From assembly GCA_900319715.1 (NCBI GenBank), contig ONPM01000022.1:1-36203 (forward strand): a DNA stretch of 36,203 bases, written 5' to 3'. The DNA comes from an uncultured Prevotella sp. GTDB lineage: Bacteria > Bacteroidota > Bacteroidia > Bacteroidales > Bacteroidaceae. The position numbers and the translations under genes were made by a program. Of this stretch, positions 32,653 through 36,203 are shown piece after piece. Each line of letters begins with the position of its first letter. The first letter of the stretch is position 1. The notes beneath the pieces were generated by a model. That model was not told the origin of the DNA, ran no database searches, and was given only the letters and a program-made list of their open reading frames with translations.

Positions 32653-32660
32653 CAAAATTA
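32653..32660 (-). promoter_or_regulatory. Alpha/beta hydrolase promoter, -7 box
   Basis: TAATTTTG on the minus strand lies 26 nt before the start codon. It is divergent from the promoter at 32715. Confidence 0.6.
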
Positions 32661-32686
32661 CATAATATTTCATTATTCTCCAAGAT

Positions 32687-32722
32687 TTTGACACGGATAT
32701 TGAAGAAATATTACTATATTTG
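32687..32722 (+). promoter_or_regulatory. Serine hydrolase promoter
   Basis: TATATTTG at 32715-32722 is preceded by TTTG at 32687-32690 with 24-nt spacing, slightly long. The leader to the start codon is about 70 nt. Confidence 0.65.
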
Positions 32723-32797
32723 CACCAAGATTCATTTTTTATTTTGTTAAGGTGCTAATAATGTGCCAGACTAAACACCAGTTTATATAAAATCGAT

Positions 32798-33862
32798 ATG
32801 AAAATGAAACAGACAATTCTGGCCGTGATGATGCTGATGACACTGACGGCATGTAAGAGCAACGTTAAGGAATCTGCAGAGATAATCGATCTGCCTCGTG
32901 CTGAGACTCCTGATAGTGTGGCTAAGGCCATGGATGCTTTTTGGGGGCAGGCTGCGAATGACTCTATGGATATACACAGCGTGATGATTGTCCGCGATGG
33001 TAGCGTTATCTATAGCCGTTGGCAGAGCGAGGGCGTAGATACCGTGCCGCATGTGCTACATTCTGTCAGTAAGACGTTCACCGCTACTGCCGTAGGACTC
33101 GCAATTTCCGAAGGCAAAATGGCTCTGACGGATAAGGTGATTGATTTCTTCCCAGACAAACTGCCTGCAGAGGTCAGTGACAATTTGAAAAAGATGACCG
33201 TACGCGATTTGCTGACCATGTCGTGCGGACATGATGAGGAGCCAGCAGCACGCCGCTCTCAGGAACAAGATTGGATCAAGGCCTTCCTGGCTCACCCCGT
33301 TGTGCATAAGCCTGGCACATTCTATCTTTATAATAGTCTGGGCACTTATATGCTCTCTGCTATCGTGCAGAAGGTAACTGGCGAAAAAGTGGTCGACTAC
33401 CTGAATACCCGTCTTTTCGGACCCCTCCATATCGACAAACCCAAATGGGAAGAGAGCCCGCAAGGTATTAATACGGGTGGCTGGGGTCTCTATCTGAAGA
33501 CCGAAGATTTGGCCAAGATGGGACAACTGCTCCTCCAGAAAGGAGAGTGGAATGGCCGTCAGCTGATTCCAGCCGAATGGGTGGCTGAAATGTCGAAGAA
33601 GCAAGTGGAGAGCATTAATCCTGGCACCCGTATGGAAGAAGCCGAGGCGAAGGGTATGACTAAAGAGACCAGCGACTGGATGCAGGGCTATGGCTATCAG
33701 ATGTGGCGTTGCCGACCTGGCTGTTTCCGTGCTGATGGAGCCAGAGGACAATATATCATAGTGGTTCCCGATAAGAATGCCGTTATTGCCATTACTTCGA
33801 ATGTCGGGGATTTGCAGGGTGAACTCAATTTGGTTTGGAATTATATCCTCCCCGTGTTGTAG
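32798..33862 (+). CDS. Class C beta-lactamase-like serine hydrolase, lipoprotein
   Basis: A 354-residue lipoprotein of the beta-lactamase/penicillin-binding-protein-like family. The lipobox LTAC at residues 16-19 gives a lipid-modified Cys. The catalytic SxxK is HSVSKTFTA. The second motif is YNSLG in FYLYNSLGTYML, a variant of YxN. The third region is ADGARGQYIIVVP, where relatives have HxG. Other family features are LLTMSCGHDEE, GINTGGWGLYLKTEDLAKMG and a QMWRCRPG stretch. Most such proteins are esterases or D-aminopeptidases, not resistance enzymes. It has its own promoter and is probably monocistronic. Antibiotic hydrolysis should not be assumed. Confidence 0.9.
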   Translation: MKMKQTILAVMMLMTLTACKSNVKESAEIIDLPRAETPDSVAKAMDAFWGQAANDSMDIHSVMIVRDGSVIYSRWQSEGVDTVPHVLHSVSKTFTATAVGLAISEGKMALTDKVIDFFPDKLPAEVSDNLKKMTVRDLLTMSCGHDEEPAARRSQEQDWIKAFLAHPVVHKPGTFYLYNSLGTYMLSAIVQKVTGEKVVDYLNTRLFGPLHIDKPKWEESPQGINTGGWGLYLKTEDLAKMGQLLLQKGEWNGRQLIPAEWVAEMSKKQVESINPGTRMEEAEAKGMTKETSDWMQGYGYQMWRCRPGCFRADGARGQYIIVVPDKNAVIAITSNVGDLQGELNLVWNYILPVL

Positions 33863-33919
33863 GGCAGATGAGTGTACAACCATGGTAAGAATTGATTGAT
33901 GCATTATGTGTGAAAATAC

Positions 33920-33950
33920 TTGCCGGATTGCCAAAATATTTGTATCTTTG
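33920..33950 (+). promoter_or_regulatory. Uracil permease promoter
   Basis: TTG at 33920-33922 and TATCTTTG at 33943-33950 have 20-nt spacing. The leader to ATG 33974 is about 20 nt. Confidence 0.8.
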
Positions 33951-33973
33951 CAGGCAAATAAACTAATCATCGT

Positions 33974-35308
33974 ATGAACATCACCGCGAAAGAGGGCATC
34001 ACTGATGCCAGACAATTGGGCATGCCCAAGTACATCATTTTAGGTATCCAGCATTTGTTTGCTATGTTTGGTGCCACTGTCCTGGTACCTGTCCTCACAG
34101 GACTCTCTGTATCTTCCACCCTGCTGTTTGCCGGCATCGGAACATTGGTATTCCACTTAGTTAGCAAGTTGCAGGTACCCGCCTTCCTTGGCTCCTCGTT
34201 TGCCTTTCTGGGTGGCTACATGTCTGTGAAAGCCTTGGGCGTGGAGCAGGGCATGAGCGAGACGCTGGCCCTCGACTATGCCTGCGTGGGCGTGTTCTTT
34301 GCCGGGTTGTGCTATTTTGTGATGGCTGGCCTCATCAAGACGTTCGGACTGGAGAAGATCCTGAGATTCTTTCCCCCATTGGTCACTGGCCCCATGATTA
34401 TTGCCATCGGATTGGTGCTCTCGGGCAGTGCCATACAGAACTGCACCACCAACTGGCTTCTGGCCATCGTGGCTGTGGTGACAGTCATCTCTGCCAGCGT
34501 GTGGGGCAAGGGCATCATCAGGATTATCCCCATCCTCATGGGGGCGCTGGTCAGTTATACACTGGCTGCAGTCATAGGTGAAGTCGACTTTGCTGCACTT
34601 GATGAGGCTGCATGGTTCGGACTGCCTTTCAGCCGTGAGACCACCGTACTGGCCGTGTTCGACCATCCGGACACCACCTTCCTCGTTTCCACTATCATCG
34701 CTATTCTGCCCATTTCCATTGCCACCATCATGGAGCATATCGGCGATATGTGCGCCATATCCTCCACCGTGGGGAAGGATTTCCTAAAGGAACCTGGTCT
34801 GCACCGCACGCTGATGGGCGACGGATTGGCCACTGCACTGGCTTCACTTTTCGGAGCCCCTGCCAACACCACATATGGCGAGAACACCGGTGTGTTGAAT
34901 CTCACGAGGGTCTTCGATCCTGCTGTCATCCGTTTGGCAGCCACCTTCGCAATCCTGCTGTCCTTCTGCCCTAAGTTTGCCTGCCTCATCGGTTTGATTC
35001 CCTCTGCTACCATCGGTGGTGTGAGCCTTATTCTCTACGGCATGATTTCTGCTGTCGGCGTGCGCAATCTGGTGGAAGACAGCGTCGACCTAAACTCCTC
35101 TCGTAACGTTTTTGTTGCTGCCTCTATTTTGGTCATAGCCATTGGTGTGAAATATGGAGCCGACGACAATGTCAGCATTGGCCCCATTCATTTCTCAGGT
35201 CTTGCCCTGTCTGCCCTTGTCGGTATCACCCTCAATGCCATCCTTCCAGGAAAACTGGGCATGAAGGTGAAAAGCGTCCACGGCAAGGAGAAGAAAGATT
35301 CAGAATGA
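33974..35308 (+). CDS. uraA: Uracil/xanthine permease (NCS2 family)
   Basis: An inner-membrane proton symporter for a nucleobase, most likely uracil. The 444 aa hold about 14 hydrophobic segments. Signature parts are the N-terminal QHLFAMFGATVLVPVLTG, SSFAFLGGYMSV, the carboxylates that bind substrate in the family (Glu in TIMEHIGDMCAIS and Glu in NTTYGENTGVLNLTR), and the closing LALSALVGITLNAIL. The close similarity to UraA-type segments favours uracil over xanthine. It has its own promoter and a strong hairpin terminator. deoD lies in the same window, but no shared regulation is visible. Confidence 0.92.
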   Translation: MNITAKEGITDARQLGMPKYIILGIQHLFAMFGATVLVPVLTGLSVSSTLLFAGIGTLVFHLVSKLQVPAFLGSSFAFLGGYMSVKALGVEQGMSETLALDYACVGVFFAGLCYFVMAGLIKTFGLEKILRFFPPLVTGPMIIAIGLVLSGSAIQNCTTNWLLAIVAVVTVISASVWGKGIIRIIPILMGALVSYTLAAVIGEVDFAALDEAAWFGLPFSRETTVLAVFDHPDTTFLVSTIIAILPISIATIMEHIGDMCAISSTVGKDFLKEPGLHRTLMGDGLATALASLFGAPANTTYGENTGVLNLTRVFDPAVIRLAATFAILLSFCPKFACLIGLIPSATIGGVSLILYGMISAVGVRNLVEDSVDLNSSRNVFVAASILVIAIGVKYGADDNVSIGPIHFSGLALSALVGITLNAILPGKLGMKVKSVHGKEKKDSE

Positions 35309-35330
35309 AACGTGAAATGGAATGACAATG

Positions 35331-35365
35331 AAAAAGTGCATCAGGAACTCCCTGGTGCACTTTTT
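35331..35365. terminator. Bidirectional terminator between uraA and rpiB
   Basis: A 15-bp stem (35331-35345 with 35351-35365, one G-U pair) has an A-run on the left and a T-run on the right. It can stop transcription from both convergent genes. Confidence 0.92.
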
Positions 35366-35388
35366 ATGATGATTGAGTTTCCCTGAAC

Positions 35389-35829
35389 TCACTTAACAGG
35401 AATCTTGTCAATACGTTTCTGATGGCGGCCACCTTCGAACTCAGTGGTGAAGTACTCGTCCATGATGGCACGGGCCGTTTCCTCGGAGATAAAGCGTCCG
35501 GGCATCACAAGCACATTGGCATTGTTGTGCTGACGGATGAGATGGGCGATCTCAGGGATCCAGCAGAGACCGGCACGGATGGACTGGTGCTTGTTGAGCG
35601 TCATGTTGATGCCCTCACCAGAACCGCAGATGGCAATGCCGGGATAGACCTCACCGTCCTCGATGCCCTTAGCCAGGGCATGGCCGAAGTCGCTGTAGTC
35701 GCAGGAGTCCTCGGTATAGGTGCCATAATCCTTATAGGCATAGCCCTTCTCTTCGAGGTACTTCTTGACAAACTGTTTCAAGGCAAAGCCAGCGTGGTCG
35801 GATGCTAAACCAATAACCTTAATATCCAT
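35389..35829 (-). CDS. rpiB: Ribose-5-phosphate isomerase B
   Basis: Interconverts ribose-5-phosphate and ribulose-5-phosphate in the pentose phosphate pathway. The protein is 146 aa from ATG 35829, giving MDIKVIGLASDHAGFALKQF, the usual start. An ATG four codons upstream is less likely. Conserved parts are SDHAGF, KDYGTYTEDSCDYSDF, the active-site Cys in AICGSGEGINMTLNK, GLCWIPEIAHLIRQHNNANV and MPGRFI. It lies downstream of the transketolase gene on the same strand, so the two non-oxidative pentose phosphate enzymes are probably cotranscribed, with a repeat element between them. Confidence 0.95.
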   Translation of the reverse strand: MDIKVIGLASDHAGFALKQFVKKYLEEKGYAYKDYGTYTEDSCDYSDFGHALAKGIEDGEVYPGIAICGSGEGINMTLNKHQSIRAGLCWIPEIAHLIRQHNNANVLVMPGRFISEETARAIMDEYFTTEFEGGRHQKRIDKIPVK

Positions 35830-35846
35830 AATCAGAGTCATTAATT

Positions 35847-35947
35847 CTCTCCCCTTAGTAAGGGGGAGTTAGAGAGGGTCTGAAAGAACGCTGGTTTGCG
35901 GTGGTTCAGACCACCCCTAACCCCTCCTAACTTAGGAGGGGAAGAGG
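35847..35947. repeat. REP/BIME-like palindromic element
   Basis: Two GC-rich hairpins (about 35851-35865, and 35921-35941 with a 9-bp CCCCTCCTA stem) are arranged as an imperfect inverted pair. They are closed by an inner perfect 8-bp repeat GGTCTGAA (35877-35884) and TTCAGACC (35905-35912). Its compact palindrome pair between two genes resembles a repetitive extragenic palindrome. Confidence 0.75.
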
Positions 35948-35951
35948 TTAC

Positions 35952-36203
35952 TTATGCGAGTAATTTCTTTACTTGCTTGTACACGTTCTCGCCAGTGAAG
36001 CCGAGTTTCTCGTCGAGCACCTTGTAAGGAGCAGAGAAGCCGAAGCTCTCGAGACCCCATACACAACCGTCAGCACCTACGAGGCCTTCGAGGTTCACGG
36101 GCAGACCAGCGGTCAGACCGAACTTCTTCTTGCCTGCGGGCAGCACGCTCTGCTGATACTCCTTCGGCTGGCTGCGGAACAGACCCTCGGAAGGAACGCT
36201 GAC
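35952..36203 (-). CDS. tkt: Transketolase, C-terminal fragment
   Basis: The gene runs off the window, so only the last 83 residues are seen. They read SEGLFRSQPKEYQQSVLPAG, then KKKFGLTAGLPVNLEGLVG, and end with SFGFSAPYKVLDEKLGFTGE and KLLA. This matches the C-terminal domain of transketolase, which moves two-carbon units between sugar phosphates using thiamine diphosphate. The catalytic parts lie outside the window. It is upstream of rpiB on the minus strand. Confidence 0.88.
   Translation of the reverse strand, partial: VSVPSEGLFRSQPKEYQQSVLPAGKKKFGLTAGLPVNLEGLVGADGCVWGLESFGFSAPYKVLDEKLGFTGENVYKQVKKLLA

Noticed and set aside
32798-33862. Antibiotic-resistance beta-lactamase
   Set aside because: It has SxxK but a variant YNS second motif and no KTG. 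It is closer to the broad serine hydrolase/esterase group.

Overview
The window is most likely a chromosomal segment of a Bacteroidales bacterium, probably Prevotella or a close relative (inference from gene content and promoter style, not a database match). The clues are many TAnnTTTG -7 promoter boxes with TTG/TTTG near -33, a complete Bat (Bacteroides aerotolerance) operon, the order rpmB-rpmG-DUF4295-ftsY-rimO, a calycin-like lipoprotein, and glycan-directed GH2 and GH43 enzymes. No tRNA, rRNA, CRISPR array, prophage or transposase gene was seen.

Layout. 1-4.6 kb (+): a C69-family dipeptidase, an AlkZ-related protein, methionine aminopeptidase and a secreted GH43 enzyme. 4.6-5.4 kb: a gene-free stretch with nested palindromes, a 317-bp element bounded by perfect 36-bp inverted repeats, and the tsaD promoter. 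5.4-11.9 kb (+): translation and housekeeping genes (tsaD, pncC/cinA, rpmB, rpmG, a DUF4295 gene, ftsY, rimO), then an HU protein and a membrane-anchored HU-LysM protein. In this sequence tsaD, rpmB and rimO are interrupted by frame-shifting deletions. 12.0-22.6 kb (+): moxR, DUF58, a BatD-like protein, batA, batBC, batDE, a PAP2 phosphatase and queA, tightly packed. 22.7-36.2 kb: deoD; GH2 and a HAD phosphatase on minus; an M28 peptidase, an unknown membrane protein, a calycin-like lipoprotein and a TonB-dependent receptor on plus; an alpha/beta hydrolase on minus; a serine hydrolase lipoprotein and a uracil permease on plus; rpiB and the 3' end of transketolase on minus.

Main observation. 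The sequence is threaded with short tandem repeats of period 7 (sometimes 8 or 9), each place using a different word. They fill several spacers between co-directional genes, lie inside the coding regions of the C69 dipeptidase, tsaD and rimO, and often occur as inverted pairs that could form long hairpins. In the Bat operon, CACCTCT-type heptamers encode the signal-peptide regions of four exported proteins, and two of these sit exactly where batB/batC and batD/batE are joined into single reading frames. This resembles in form the heptameric STRR repeats of cyanobacteria. Whether it is a known family in Bacteroidales could not be checked here.
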